DNA of 64,000 nucleotides from Nitrospira sp. (GCA_016788885.1 JAEURX010000048.1:1-64000); one strand, 5' to 3'; counted from the first letter of the stretch, positions 38,163 to 47,673 are shown. Made by a program: numbers and translations. Notes: generated by a model from the letters alone, not told the origin.

Positions 38163-40936
38163 CCGATGGATCGCCCGATCCTCCGGTTACACGCCGACAC
38201 ACAGCACTGCTGGTCGCTCGTGCCACAGCCAACGCCATCTTCTGGATCGGCACCTGGCAGGGCGCCTCATGGCTACTCTTCGCCAACAGGGCTTGGAGCG
38301 CGCCGACTTCCTCTCACGACCCACGACAGTCCACGACTAACTTGGTGACGCCATCCATGAACACACAGGATCCTTACCGACTCCCATCCCACGTCCGGCC
38401 GACTCACTACGACTTGCGCATCGAGCCCGACCTCACGGCTCACACCTTTACCGGCCATGAGGCCATTACCCTGACGGTGATCGAGCCGACCTCAGACATC
38501 CTACTCAATGCCACAGAGTTGGAAATCTCCTCCGCCATAGTGTCCGCTGAGAGCCAATCGCCCAGAGCCGGAGCCGTCGAGATGGACGACGAGCACCAGC
38601 GATGCCGCATCACCTTTCCACACGTGATTCCAGCAGGCACATGGACATTGCATCTGACCTTTCGCGGAACCTTGAACGACAAACTCCGCGGATTCTATCG
38701 CAGCAGCTACAAGGACGGCCAAGGCGTCGTCCATTCCCTGGCCGCCACACAGTTTGAGGCCACAGATGCGCGACGGGCTTTTCCCTGCTGGGATGAGCCG
38801 CAATTCAAAGCCGTCTTCGCCGTCACATTGGTGATCGATCCCTCACTGACGGCGATCTCGAATACCCGCGTCATCGAGGATCGGCAAGAACACGGGAAGC
38901 GTGTGGTCCGGTTTGCCGAGTCGATCAGGATGTCCACCTATCTGGTCGCATTCATCGTCGGACAGCTGGTGCCAACGCCTCCCATCATGGCGCGGCAGAC
39001 CCCGGTCCGGCTCTGGTCCGTGCCGGGCAAACAACACCTGACCGCCTTTGGACATGAGATCGCCGTTTACTCGCTCAATTTCCTCGCCGAGTATTACGAC
39101 AGTCCCTATCCTGGCGACAAACTCGATCTGATCGCCATTCCGGATTTTGCCTCCGGCGCGATGGAGAATCTGGGCGCGATCACCTTTCGAGAAACGGCCT
39201 TACTCCTCGACCAGCGAACCGCCACCCACGCCGAGCAGGGACGTGTCGCCGACGTCGTGGCACACGAGAATGCCCACATGTGGTTTGGAGACCTGGTCAC
39301 GATGGCCTGGTGGAACGGGCTCTGGCTCAACGAAGCCTTTGCGACCTTCATGGAAATGCTGGTCGTCGACGCCTGGAAGCCGGAATGGGAACGCTGGACA
39401 GCCTTCGGCATCGCCCGTGCCGCAGCCTTGTCGGTGGACGGGCTGCTCAGCACCAGGCCGATCGAATTTCCCGTGCACGCGCCCAAAGAAGCCGAGGCCA
39501 TGTTCGACGTGTTGACCTATGAGAAGGGCGCATCGGTATTGCGCATGCTGGAACAACATCTCGGACCAACGGTCTTCCGGGATGGAGTCCGCCACTACCT
39601 CACGGCGCATGCCTATGGCAATGCAGAGACCACAGATCTCTGGGTTTCGCTGGGACAGGCCTCAAAGCACGATGTTCCGGCGCTTATGAACGAGTGGATT
39701 TTCTCACCAGGCTATCCCGTGCTCTCGCTGAGCGTGGAATCATCATCGACCCTCACGCTGCGGCAACATCGCTTCACCTACGCCGAAGATACGTCGACGT
39801 CCTCGTCACCATCGGTTGCGCCACACTGGCAGATTCCGATCCAATTGCGCATCGACACCGGACAAGGCACGGAAACCAGGCGTCTGTTACTGGGCGATCG
39901 GGAAAGCCATATCCCGTTGCCTCAGGATTGGACGTCGATTCTGGCAAATGAAGGCGGGCACGGATTTTACCGCGTCCGCTACAGCGCGGAATTGTTGGCC
40001 CGCTTACAGATGCGAGGCTTGCACACGCTCGATCCGGTCGAGCGATTCAATCTCCTGAACGACACCTGGGCCTCGACCGTTGCGGGGATGGTGGCCCCCG
40101 TAGACTACCTCGCCCTCACCGAACATTTTCATGGGGAGCGAGATCCGCATGTCTGGGCCGTCATGTTGGGTTCGTTTTCCACGATGCATCAGCTGCTGGC
40201 GGAAGACGATCGCCCGCGGCTGGCCGCGCTCGTCCGGAAGCGACTCGCCACGACGTTTGCCGACCTGGGCTGGACACCCCGTGCCGATGAACGCGAATTG
40301 GTCAAGGAGTTACGCGGGGATATCATTCGAGCCTTGGGCACACTGGGGCGCGATGAGGCCATTCAAGCTCAGGCAGCGGAGGCGTTTCGCGAGCTACAGA
40401 CTCAGACCAGACCCATCGACCCTAATGTCATTCCCGCCTTGGTCTCCATCCTGGCCTTCACAGGGGACGAGGCTCGTTATGAGGACTTCGCCGGCCGAGT
40501 CCGTGCAGCGACCACCCCGCAAGAGGAACGCCGCTATCTGTTCTCGCTCGCGGCATTTCGACAGCCCGCTTTGCTGGAGCGAACACTGGCCAAGACACTC
40601 ACCGATGACGTCCGAACCCAGGATGCGCCCTTCCTCGTCAGCAGCCTACTCCACAATGTCTACATCCGTGAAAAGGCCTGGGAGTTCGTGAAACGCAATT
40701 GGGAACGGATGGATCGGCTGTTTCCCAAAAGCGGCCTTCGACGCATGTGTGGAGGCATTGTCGGGCTCTCCACCCCTGACCTGGAGCGAGACGTACGGCA
40801 ATTTTTTGCCACACGCAAGATCGACCTCGGCGGAAAAAGCCTGCAGCAGTACCTCGAACAACTACACATTGCCGTGCGCTTTGGTGAACGTGACCGCGAG
40901 GCGATTCGCACCGTGTTGGCAAGCAAGACGCATTGA
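38159..40936 (+). CDS. M1-family aminopeptidase (PepN/ERAP-like)
   Basis: Zinc aminopeptidase, 925 residues from the ATG at 38159, coupled to rpiA by ATGA. The conserved part begins at MNTQDPYRLPSHVRPTHYDL (ATG 38357), so the first 66 residues, which include FWIGTWQGASWLLFANRAWSA, may not be translated or may form a membrane anchor. Substrate motif GAMENLGAI, zinc site VVAHENAHMWFGD...NEAFATFME (HExxH with the second Glu 18 residues on), and the catalytic Tyr region in TYEKGASVLRMLE. The C-terminal ERAP1-like helical domain is complete. Cytosolic peptide degradation is likely. Confidence 0.93.
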   Translation: MTDGSPDPPVTRRHTALLVARATANAIFWIGTWQGASWLLFANRAWSAPTSSHDPRQSTTNLVTPSMNTQDPYRLPSHVRPTHYDLRIEPDLTAHTFTGHEAITLTVIEPTSDILLNATELEISSAIVSAESQSPRAGAVEMDDEHQRCRITFPHVIPAGTWTLHLTFRGTLNDKLRGFYRSSYKDGQGVVHSLAATQFEATDARRAFPCWDEPQFKAVFAVTLVIDPSLTAISNTRVIEDRQEHGKRVVRFAESIRMSTYLVAFIVGQLVPTPPIMARQTPVRLWSVPGKQHLTAFGHEIAVYSLNFLAEYYDSPYPGDKLDLIAIPDFASGAMENLGAITFRETALLLDQRTATHAEQGRVADVVAHENAHMWFGDLVTMAWWNGLWLNEAFATFMEMLVVDAWKPEWERWTAFGIARAAALSVDGLLSTRPIEFPVHAPKEAEAMFDVLTYEKGASVLRMLEQHLGPTVFRDGVRHYLTAHAYGNAETTDLWVSLGQASKHDVPALMNEWIFSPGYPVLSLSVESSSTLTLRQHRFTYAEDTSTSSSPSVAPHWQIPIQLRIDTGQGTETRRLLLGDRESHIPLPQDWTSILANEGGHGFYRVRYSAELLARLQMRGLHTLDPVERFNLLNDTWASTVAGMVAPVDYLALTEHFHGERDPHVWAVMLGSFSTMHQLLAEDDRPRLAALVRKRLATTFADLGWTPRADERELVKELRGDIIRALGTLGRDEAIQAQAAEAFRELQTQTRPIDPNVIPALVSILAFTGDEARYEDFAGRVRAATTPQEERRYLFSLAAFRQPALLERTLAKTLTDDVRTQDAPFLVSSLLHNVYIREKAWEFVKRNWERMDRLFPKSGLRRMCGGIVGLSTPDLERDVRQFFATRKIDLGGKSLQQYLEQLHIAVRFGERDREAIRTVLASKTH

Positions 40937-40960
40937 CCGGAAGGCGAGAGCCGACGCTCG

Positions 40961-43633
40961 TCACTCGTGCCGTAGCACGCTCAACGGAGGCTGCCCGAGA
41001 AGCCGGTAGGTGCTGAGAAACCCGACCAAGAGGGTGAGGAGTATGGTGCACCCCAGCCCGATCCCCAGCAACTCGGGCTCCAACGCCCAGGGTAATTCCA
41101 GGATATACCGCAGGATGGCCCACGAAAACGCACTGGCGAGGACGACACCGATCGTCCCCGCCACGCAACCCAGGAGCGCATATTCGGCAGCAAAGGATCG
41201 CGCGATCAACCCGCGTGTCGCGCCGAGCGCTTTGAGAATGACCGCCTCATAGAGCCGGCGATACCGTGTCGCGGCCAACGCCGCCGCCATCACCAGCGCG
41301 CCGGCCAACAGACAAAAGACCGCCACCGCACGAATAGCCAACGACAAACGATCGAGCACGCGGGCGAAACTGCCCAACACCTCACCGATGTTGATGGCGG
41401 TTACGTTGGGAAACGCCGCGACCACTGCCGACTGAAACGCCGCCTCGTCCCGAGGCGCCACGTGAACCGTGGCCACGTAGGTCATCGGCGCACCATCAAG
41501 CGAACCCGGAGACATGATCAGATAAAAATTGGTCGAAAAATTTCCCCACTCGACTTTTCGAATGCTGCTCACCTCTGCCTGAATGATGGTGCCCTGGATG
41601 TTCAGATCGACCAGCGTACCGACATCGATTCCAAGGCTCTTCGCCGCTTCCTCCTCGACGGACACTTGCGGTCGCACAAGCTTTTGCCCCGGTCGCCACC
41701 ACGCGCCTCGTACGATCCGGTTCTCCTTGGGCAATTCATCCAGAAAGGTCAGCACGTACTCCCGATTCACATACCAGTTCTTGCGCTTTTCCTCACGTGA
41801 CTGATTGGGCGCCTCCTCCTGCTCGGATTCACGATCCAGGGTGACCACCCGACCGTCGATGGCATGGAACCGCGAGCGGACCAACGGCGTCAAGTCCGGC
41901 GCGACATCGCCGGTTCGTCGATGAACCAGCTCAGCAAACGCAGCGGCCTGATCCGGCTGAATGTCGATAAAAAAGAAGGTCGGCGAATCCGATGGCCGGT
42001 TCTCTCCCACCTGCCGCACCAACGCATGTTCCAGCAATCCGATCGCAAGAATCACCATCACCCCGACGCCGAGTGCGACCATCACGCCGAGCGCCTGCCC
42101 TCCGGGACGTTGAAGATTGCCGAGCGCCTGTTTGACGGACAACGCCCGCGGCACAGGCATCACGCGCAGTCCCAGCAACAACAGGTGAGCCGCGGCAGTC
42201 AACACCACCAGAGCAACCACCAACCCGGCAATGAACAGCCCCCCAATGGCCCACGACCCGGCCTGCCACACCGACAGTCCCGCCAACCCCAGCGCGATAC
42301 CGGCAGCTGTTGCAGCCCGCATGGGATCCGCGGTGATCATGCGAGCCGCTCGTCTCCACCAGGATGCGCCGCGCAATACCGCCCCAATAGGCGCTCCTTC
42401 CACATCGCGGCGGAAAATGGCCGCCGGCTTGATGTCACGGATCGTCAGCAACGGCCACACACTGAACAGCAACGTGGTCAGCACGCCTAAGGCCAGGCCC
42501 TTTGCGATCGGAATCAGCGCGGAAACGGAGAGCAGCGCAGAAAATTCGATCTGCTGCAACACATCGGTGGCGAGTAGTGTGGAAACCGCCTGCGGCAAGA
42601 TCGATTGCAGCATGACTCCGATACCGATGCCCCCCACACTGCCCAGGAAACCCAATCCGACAGCCTGCCCCAAATAGGAGGCGATGATCGTGTGCGTGTC
42701 TGCACCCACGGTCTTGAGAATCGCGATAGATTGCAGTTTCTCGCGCAGAAATGCCTGGATCGACAGGGCCACACCGATTCCGCCGACAAACAACGCCGTC
42801 AGGCCGACCAGTCCCAAATACCGAGCCAATTGCTCGAGAAACTGCTTGAGCTGCGGTTGCGCATCCCGATAGGAAGACACCCGTGCGGACTCTGCGGTCA
42901 GACGACCTCGCAATTCGTGCAGCAGCGGTGATGGAGTCATGGTCCCAGGCAGTTTCAAGAGATGCCGCTCGCGCACACGACTGCCCAGCTTCATCAAATG
43001 TGCCGCCGCGAGTCCTTCCTGAGAAATCAGCACGCGCGGCCCCAAGCTGAACATGTTGGCCATACGATCCGGTTCGGTGTAAATCACCCCCGTGATCACG
43101 AACGACACATCCCCGATCTTGATCGCATCACCAACCGCCAACCCCAAACGAATCAAGAGCCCATCTTGTACCACCGCACCGTGACAGGCCTCGCGACAGA
43201 CATTGCCTGAGGGATGCAGCAACTCTGTGAGCGGGCGATCCGGCGCCGTCCTCACCACCCCATAGAGCGGATACCCCGACTCCACGGCTTTTAATTCAAC
43301 CAACTGCGTCACGTCTGCTGCGCCATTGGCCCGATCGATCCGCGCAACCATCGCGACCAATTCACTCACGCGTGTACTGAGAATTCCGCGCTCCGCGAGC
43401 TGCTTGAGCACGGCGAGACCGATATCCCCCAGCGGTCTGGATGCCCGAATCTCGAGATCTCCTCCCAACAACCCCCGTGCTTCCTTGAGCACCGCGCGCT
43501 CAACATTGGCCGAAAAGAGGGAGACGCCGACCACCGCACCGACACCCAGCGCAATACAGGCCAGGAAATAGAGGAAATGGCGCCAGGCGGACCGCAATTC
43601 CCGCCAGCCCATGATGAGCCAAAAAGGCATCAT
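40961..43633 (-). CDS. ybbP: ABC transporter permease with FtsX and MacB-like domains (YbbP)
   Basis: 890 residues, two-half permease. N-terminal MGWRELRSAWRHFLYFLACIALGVGAVVG transmembrane segment and periplasmic part, first FtsX block (QLARYLGLVGLTALFVGGIGVALSIQAFLREKLQSIAILKTVGA), several helices in the middle, then the second FtsX block near the end (LAIRAVAVFCLLAGALVMAAALAATRYRRLYEAVILKALGATRGLI). Duplication of FtsX domains matches YbbP. The start overlaps the ATPase stop (ATGA). It probably moves a lipid or envelope substrate with YbbA. Confidence 0.9.
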   Translation of the reverse strand: MMPFWLIMGWRELRSAWRHFLYFLACIALGVGAVVGVSLFSANVERAVLKEARGLLGGDLEIRASRPLGDIGLAVLKQLAERGILSTRVSELVAMVARIDRANGAADVTQLVELKAVESGYPLYGVVRTAPDRPLTELLHPSGNVCREACHGAVVQDGLLIRLGLAVGDAIKIGDVSFVITGVIYTEPDRMANMFSLGPRVLISQEGLAAAHLMKLGSRVRERHLLKLPGTMTPSPLLHELRGRLTAESARVSSYRDAQPQLKQFLEQLARYLGLVGLTALFVGGIGVALSIQAFLREKLQSIAILKTVGADTHTIIASYLGQAVGLGFLGSVGGIGIGVMLQSILPQAVSTLLATDVLQQIEFSALLSVSALIPIAKGLALGVLTTLLFSVWPLLTIRDIKPAAIFRRDVEGAPIGAVLRGASWWRRAARMITADPMRAATAAGIALGLAGLSVWQAGSWAIGGLFIAGLVVALVVLTAAAHLLLLGLRVMPVPRALSVKQALGNLQRPGGQALGVMVALGVGVMVILAIGLLEHALVRQVGENRPSDSPTFFFIDIQPDQAAAFAELVHRRTGDVAPDLTPLVRSRFHAIDGRVVTLDRESEQEEAPNQSREEKRKNWYVNREYVLTFLDELPKENRIVRGAWWRPGQKLVRPQVSVEEEAAKSLGIDVGTLVDLNIQGTIIQAEVSSIRKVEWGNFSTNFYLIMSPGSLDGAPMTYVATVHVAPRDEAAFQSAVVAAFPNVTAINIGEVLGSFARVLDRLSLAIRAVAVFCLLAGALVMAAALAATRYRRLYEAVILKALGATRGLIARSFAAEYALLGCVAGTIGVVLASAFSWAILRYILELPWALEPELLGIGLGCTILLTLLVGFLSTYRLLGQPPLSVLRHE

Positions 43634-44334
43634 GAGAGAGAATCAGGCTGGCTCGGCTGGCAGCCCGTCAATTGGTCGGAGGCAATCCGGCCGTCCCGAA
43701 TGGTGATGACCCGCTCCAGCGTGGCAGCCAACTGCGAATCGTGGGTGACCAGGACCAGCGTCGTGCCCGCGTCGCGGTGCAACGCCATGATCAATTCGAT
43801 GACATGTCGGCCCGTGGAGGAATCCAAGTTCCCGGTCGGTTCATCTGCCAGCAGAATCGGCGGGCGACAGGCAAAGGCGCGGGCCACGGCCACACGCTGC
43901 TGCTCCCCTCCCGACAACTGCACAGGATGGTGCGACATCCGGTGCCCCAAGCCGACGGCCTCCAACAATTCGCACGCTCGCTCACGACTGCGCGGATCTC
44001 CGGCGAGTTCGAGTGGAATCGACACATTCTCCAAGGCCGTCAACGTGGGAATCAGATGGAATGACTGAAAAATATATCCGATACTGGCAAGGCGCAGACG
44101 AGCCATCGCCTTTTCTCCGAGGCCCGTAATGTCCACCCCGTTGAGGCAAATCGTCCCGGAAGTCGGCCGGTCGAGCCCCGCGATCAGGCCCAAGAGCGTA
44201 GATTTCCCGCTCCCGGATGGTCCCACGATCGCGACCGTCTGCTTGTCGGGAATATCTAGGGTGACGTCATCCAGTATTGTCACCAGTTGTCCCCCGGCCT
44301 CGAGTTGCATCGTCACATGTTGCGTGGCAATCAT
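43630..44334 (-). CDS. ybbA: ABC transporter ATPase (YbbA/LolD family)
   Basis: 234 residues from ATG 44334. In-frame ATGs at 44346 and 44379 are alternatives; a TATAAT on the minus strand at 44385-44380 would place the transcript start downstream of 44379. Walker A VGPSGSGKSTLLGLIAG, Q-loop IFQSFHLIPTLTALENV, signature VQLSGGEQQRVAVARA, Walker B ILLADEPTGNLD, and switch His in VTHDSQLA. Couples to YbbP. Divergent from tesA, the same arrangement as in enterobacteria. Confidence 0.93.
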   Translation of the reverse strand: MIATQHVTMQLEAGGQLVTILDDVTLDIPDKQTVAIVGPSGSGKSTLLGLIAGLDRPTSGTICLNGVDITGLGEKAMARLRLASIGYIFQSFHLIPTLTALENVSIPLELAGDPRSRERACELLEAVGLGHRMSHHPVQLSGGEQQRVAVARAFACRPPILLADEPTGNLDSSTGRHVIELIMALHRDAGTTLVLVTHDSQLAATLERVITIRDGRIASDQLTGCQPSQPDSLS

Positions 44335-44379
44335 ACGGTCTCTCATCGGTTGATGGGTCTCAGGCAGCAGCAAATTCAT

Positions 44380-44387
44380 ATTATACT
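44380..44387. promoter_or_regulatory. Overlapping divergent -10 boxes between ybbA and tesA
   Basis: The stretch ATTATACT reads TATACT (44382-44387) on the plus strand, seven bases before the tesA ATG, and TATAAT (44385-44380) on the minus strand. Clear -35 hexamers at the right spacing are not seen. If both are used, the two transcripts would compete for polymerase. Confidence 0.4.
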
Positions 44388-44393
44388 GTAGTC

Positions 44394-45191
44394 ATGACAA
44401 CCCGCTCCGACCTTTTCCCCGCCATCTGGCGCCTCGGCGCAGCGTACCTCGCAACGCTGCTCACCATTGGTCTGTCAGCATGTGATCCATCAACTGCGCC
44501 CACATCGCCGCCCTCACCGACTACCCGGTCGGCGCCGCAACCTGAGACCAGAGAGGTCCAGCCCCAGCCTCCCGCAGTCACAACGCCGACTTCACCAGCC
44601 AGCACACGCCCCAAAATTGTGGCGTTCGGCGATAGCCTGACGGCCGGTCTCGGAGTCGCGCCCAACCAGTCCTACCCTGCACAGTTGCAGAGACGACTCG
44701 ATGCGTTAGGATACCCGTACCTGGTGCTCAACGCCGGGGTCAGCGGTGACACCTCTGCCGGGGGGCTCCGCCGCGTCTCCTGGGTTCTCGCAGGGAATCC
44801 ACATCTGGTGATTCTCGAATTAGGCGGGAACGACGGATTGCGGGGCTTGAGCCTGCAGGAAACCCGTTCGCATCTGGATGCGATCATCAGGCGACTCAAA
44901 GAGACGGAGGTGCTGGTGATTCTTGCCGGAATGAAGCTGCCACCGAACTATGGAGAAGAGTACACGAACAAGTTCGAAGCCATGTACAGGGACTTGGCCC
45001 ATGTCCATTCGCTTCCCTTGATTCCATTCTTGCTGGAAGGAGTTGGGGGACAACCATCTCTCAATCAGGCCGATGGCATCCATCCCACCGCGGAAGGGTA
45101 TCGGATAGTCGTTGAAAACGTGCTGCAAAGTCTGCTGCCAGTACTGAACAAGCCGGCAGCAGCCAAGGCCGGGACAAAAAAGAAGGCGTGA
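44394..45191 (+). CDS. tesA: GDSL-family arylesterase/lysophospholipase, lipoprotein (TesA-like)
   Basis: 265 residues from the ATG at 44394. Lipobox LTIGLSAC, then a Pro/Thr/Ser-rich linker (PTSPPSPTTRSAPQPETREV), then an SGNH hydrolase: block I IVAFGDSLTAGLGV (nucleophile Ser), block II Gly in LNAGVSGDTSAG, block III LELGGNDGLRG, block V DGIHPTAEGY (catalytic Asp and His). Hydrolyses acyl esters at the cell surface or in the periplasm. Divergent from ybbA-ybbP, a widely conserved synteny. Confidence 0.93.
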   Translation: MTTRSDLFPAIWRLGAAYLATLLTIGLSACDPSTAPTSPPSPTTRSAPQPETREVQPQPPAVTTPTSPASTRPKIVAFGDSLTAGLGVAPNQSYPAQLQRRLDALGYPYLVLNAGVSGDTSAGGLRRVSWVLAGNPHLVILELGGNDGLRGLSLQETRSHLDAIIRRLKETEVLVILAGMKLPPNYGEEYTNKFEAMYRDLAHVHSLPLIPFLLEGVGGQPSLNQADGIHPTAEGYRIVVENVLQSLLPVLNKPAAAKAGTKKKA

Positions 45192-45234
45192 AACATCATC
45201 CCCGCTCACAATGAGCAGAGCAACATTTCACGCC
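45185..45234. terminator. Nested stem-loop between convergent genes (possible bidirectional terminator)
   Basis: Outer arms GGCGTGAAA (45185-45193) and TTTCACGCC (45226-45234) enclose a second stem GCTCA-CAA-TGAGC (45204-45216). It sits at the tesA stop and before the stop of the convergent 58-residue gene. There is no U-tract, so intrinsic termination is not assured. Confidence 0.45.
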
Positions 45235-45254
45235 GAACCATCAGGAGGAGTAGG

Positions 45255-45431
45255 TTAGCTCTTCTTGAAAAAGGTGTCGTATACGCCGAAGCCCAAGATC
45301 AGGGCGATCAGGGTGTAGTACAGACCCGTGATACCGCTGTAATCCGGCGGCCCCTCGCTGACATTGGCAAATGCATTCGCTGCCTGAAGGACCCCGACTC
45401 CGCCCAAGACTCCCACTATCAGCTTGTTCAT
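45255..45431 (-). CDS. Small exported/membrane protein (58 aa)
   Basis: A short gene with a strong GGGGGAG ribosome-binding site six bases before its ATG and a clear promoter upstream. MNKLIVGVLGGVGVLQAANA is a signal peptide with a likely cleavage after ANA. The mature part FANVSEGPPDYSGITG is followed by a transmembrane helix (LYYTLIALILGFGVYDTFF) and a KKS tail. It would thus be a single-pass protein with a short outside N-terminus. Function unknown. The strong expression signals suggest an abundant product. Confidence 0.85.
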   Translation of the reverse strand: MNKLIVGVLGGVGVLQAANAFANVSEGPPDYSGITGLYYTLIALILGFGVYDTFFKKS

Positions 45432-45472
45432 GATCTCCCCCTTGTAATCAAGGACTGCCCAAAGAGGCCCGC

Positions 45473-45502
45473 ATTGTACTGAAGGGAAGAGGGATGACGC
45501 AA
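45473..45502 (-). promoter_or_regulatory. Promoter for the 58-aa exported protein gene
   Basis: Minus strand: TTGCGT (45502-45497), 18-base spacer, TACAAT (45478-45473). Start near 45466, about 35 bases before the ATG, with the GGGGGAG site in the leader. Confidence 0.7.
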
Positions 45503-45574
45503 GGGGGTATGAAACGGAAGGATTTGAGAGGATCCTCCACTGGTGGCAGGCACACTATTCTCGCTCGATTGCCT

Positions 45575-46387
45575 TTACGCCTTGCCGAGCGCTTTCAGCA
45601 TTGACGCCACGTCTCGACAGGTGCCAGACAACCCCTCTAGACGGCGGCCCTTCTCAGTCACGAGTGTGGCAATAGCCTTGACCTCCCCTTCGAACTGCTC
45701 AATATGCCGTGAGAGATCAGCGGTCTTGTTGAGTACGGCCTTCTGCTGCTCCACCTCACGCTGCAGATCATGGCAGATGGCCTGAAGGGATTTGGCCTCC
45801 TTCACCGACACCTCCAGATCCTGAGTGAGGCGAGCCACCGTCGCTTCCCGACTGCGAACGTCTGAGTCGAGTTGAATCTGGGTGACTTCACTCTCACGGC
45901 GCCGCTCATCCAACTGTTGAATGATGTGCGTCCAGGTTGAAACGAGCCCGGGCTGGATATTGGGCTGTTCGGGAACCGGTTGGCCACCTTGAATCGCCTG
46001 CACCACACGCTGCATCCACTCCGTGAATTGTGTCAATTCTCCCAATTTCACATCGCTCGAAGGCGCGGCCGTTGCGGCAGCCGGTTCGACTTGTGGGCGA
46101 AGCGTGCTTGGTCTGGCCTTGGGCACGATGCGCGCGTTCGACCACCGTTGATACTCCAGCAACGCCGCCACACCATGCCGGCACATCGGCTGTTCGGGCA
46201 GGGTACAAGAACACTTGGCCTCCAGATTGCCATTGGCCAGGCGAATGGTTTGTTCGTACAACCCGGAATTCCCCATGACCGATGAGGTCAATTCGGTGTC
46301 TGACGCATCCGTCAGTTGCACCCGACGTTCTGCCTGGTACTGCTTCCCAATCTGAAAAGCTTTCGGCTCCACGACGGAACTGATCAT
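45575..46387 (-). CDS. SWIM zinc-finger protein with long coiled coil
   Basis: 270 residues from the ATG at 46387, chosen for GGAGG upstream; an earlier ATG at 46441 exists. N-terminal region (SSVVEPKAFQIGKQYQAERRVQLTDASDTEL) leads into a SWIM finger, C-S-C-x7-C-x-H in AKCSCTLPEQPMCRHGVAALLEYQRW. Then a Pro/Ala linker and a coiled coil from about residue 145 (WTHIIQQLDERRRESEVTQIQLD, TVARLTQDLEVSVKEAKSLQA, ICHDLQREVEQQKAVLNKT). SWIM fingers bind DNA or protein. No catalytic domain, so it is probably a structural or regulatory adaptor. Confidence 0.8.
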   Translation of the reverse strand: MISSVVEPKAFQIGKQYQAERRVQLTDASDTELTSSVMGNSGLYEQTIRLANGNLEAKCSCTLPEQPMCRHGVAALLEYQRWSNARIVPKARPSTLRPQVEPAAATAAPSSDVKLGELTQFTEWMQRVVQAIQGGQPVPEQPNIQPGLVSTWTHIIQQLDERRRESEVTQIQLDSDVRSREATVARLTQDLEVSVKEAKSLQAICHDLQREVEQQKAVLNKTADLSRHIEQFEGEVKAIATLVTEKGRRLEGLSGTCRDVASMLKALGKA

Positions 46388-46656
46388 GGCTGCCTCCAGC
46401 AACCCCAGGCGGTCAGCCGAACATGCAATTTTGCCCCTCATAGTGTCACCTGTGACATGATTGATCCCACTGAATCGGCCTTGCAGCCTCCCGAACGATC
46501 GCCCAAGTCCCATGCTGTTACCATCCGATAGCTACCTGCTCGAGAGGAGACCTGAGTGTACGATAGACACGTCCTCCCGACCATCCCCGCAAGGGAGGGG
46601 ACGAGAACAGACACGGCAAACGGAAGGCCTCGTTACAGCCTAATCGCTGACTCTCC

Positions 46657-47673
46657 TTATCGGCACCGCCGGGGAGCGCCTTGAGATCCCGGGGGCGTCA
46701 ACCAGACAAAATCCGCGATTCCTTCCAGCATCGACTCGGACAGCTCGGCGGCTCGCTCAGGCTCAAACGTTGCCAGGTAGACCGTCACCTGCTTGAGTCC
46801 GGCAGGTTCCCGTCGCGCCACACGGTTCGGGACTGGCAATCGATACTGCACGTGCCCCCCACCGGTATAACTCACAACCGGGCCCTGGGAGAGATCCGCA
46901 GCAAGTCTGATCCTGTCGAACACTGCAGCGATGGTCTTGGCCATCCCCTCATCCCGCACCATGGAGGCCTGATACATGGTCAGATAATCTTCAGGAGCCC
47001 CACCTCCGTGACAAGCCTGGAGCTGTGACAGGATTCGGGAACGGTACGCCGAATCATCGACGATGGTCTCTCCCTCCATCCCCCACTGACGCCACTCCGG
47101 CTGTCCTTTCGCCAGATCGAGTCCCTGCTTCACGACCTGGCGAATCAGGGGCTTCGGCGGGTTCATTGCCACCAAGGAGAGCTGGTGCTCTCGGGCAAAC
47201 TGCACGAGCGGTTCGTAATCCTCGAAGGCGCCGCCCCAGTTCTGCTTCCAGCCGACGCGTTCGAGAAAGTCTGCCCGAGATGGCTCTTTCGACGTGAGGT
47301 AGCGATCGAGCTCCGCCTGCCCGTCCCAACCGAACATCTCCATCGCCAACACAGGCCGCCGCCCACGATCGGCCAGCGACCGAAGAACCACCAAGGCAGC
47401 ATCGATATGCGCGCGATTATGATGCTCCTCGCCCAGATAGATGACGTCATACCCGGCCAATTGCTCCAACCACTTCTCCATCGACACCGCGCGGCCTGAT
47501 CTGGCATCCAACACCTGCCCGGGTGCCCATTCATCCCCCGGCTGCCCCACGGATACGACTGCGGGGCCTTTCGCCTGGCACCCCCACACATTTAGCAGCA
47601 GCACCGCGAGAATGAAGAATCTCTCGCCCCTCTTCAACCAGCTTGTGCATGCACGCATGTCGAATCTCTGCAT
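46657..47673 (-). CDS. ChaN-family (DUF399) haem-binding-type lipoprotein
   Basis: 338 residues from the ATG at 47673 (GGAGG upstream; a longer frame lacks a site). Hydrophobic segment and lipobox FFILAVLLLNVWGC. ChaN domain: VIYLGEEHHNRAHIDAALVVL (GE.H.n motif), PVLAMEMFGWDGQAELDRYL, DYLTMYQASMVRDEGMAKTIAA and VVSYTGGGHVQYRLPVPNRV. ChaN of Campylobacter binds two haems and is linked to iron uptake. No iron genes are adjacent, so substrate is uncertain. Divergent from the methyltransferase-like gene. Confidence 0.87.
   Translation of the reverse strand: MQRFDMRACTSWLKRGERFFILAVLLLNVWGCQAKGPAVVSVGQPGDEWAPGQVLDARSGRAVSMEKWLEQLAGYDVIYLGEEHHNRAHIDAALVVLRSLADRGRRPVLAMEMFGWDGQAELDRYLTSKEPSRADFLERVGWKQNWGGAFEDYEPLVQFAREHQLSLVAMNPPKPLIRQVVKQGLDLAKGQPEWRQWGMEGETIVDDSAYRSRILSQLQACHGGGAPEDYLTMYQASMVRDEGMAKTIAAVFDRIRLAADLSQGPVVSYTGGGHVQYRLPVPNRVARREPAGLKQVTVYLATFEPERAAELSESMLEGIADFVWLTPPGSQGAPRRCR

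Noticed and set aside
44277-44393. Upstream extension of tesA
   Set aside because: The lipobox places the signal peptide directly after ATG 44394, and the extension lies over the divergent promoter.
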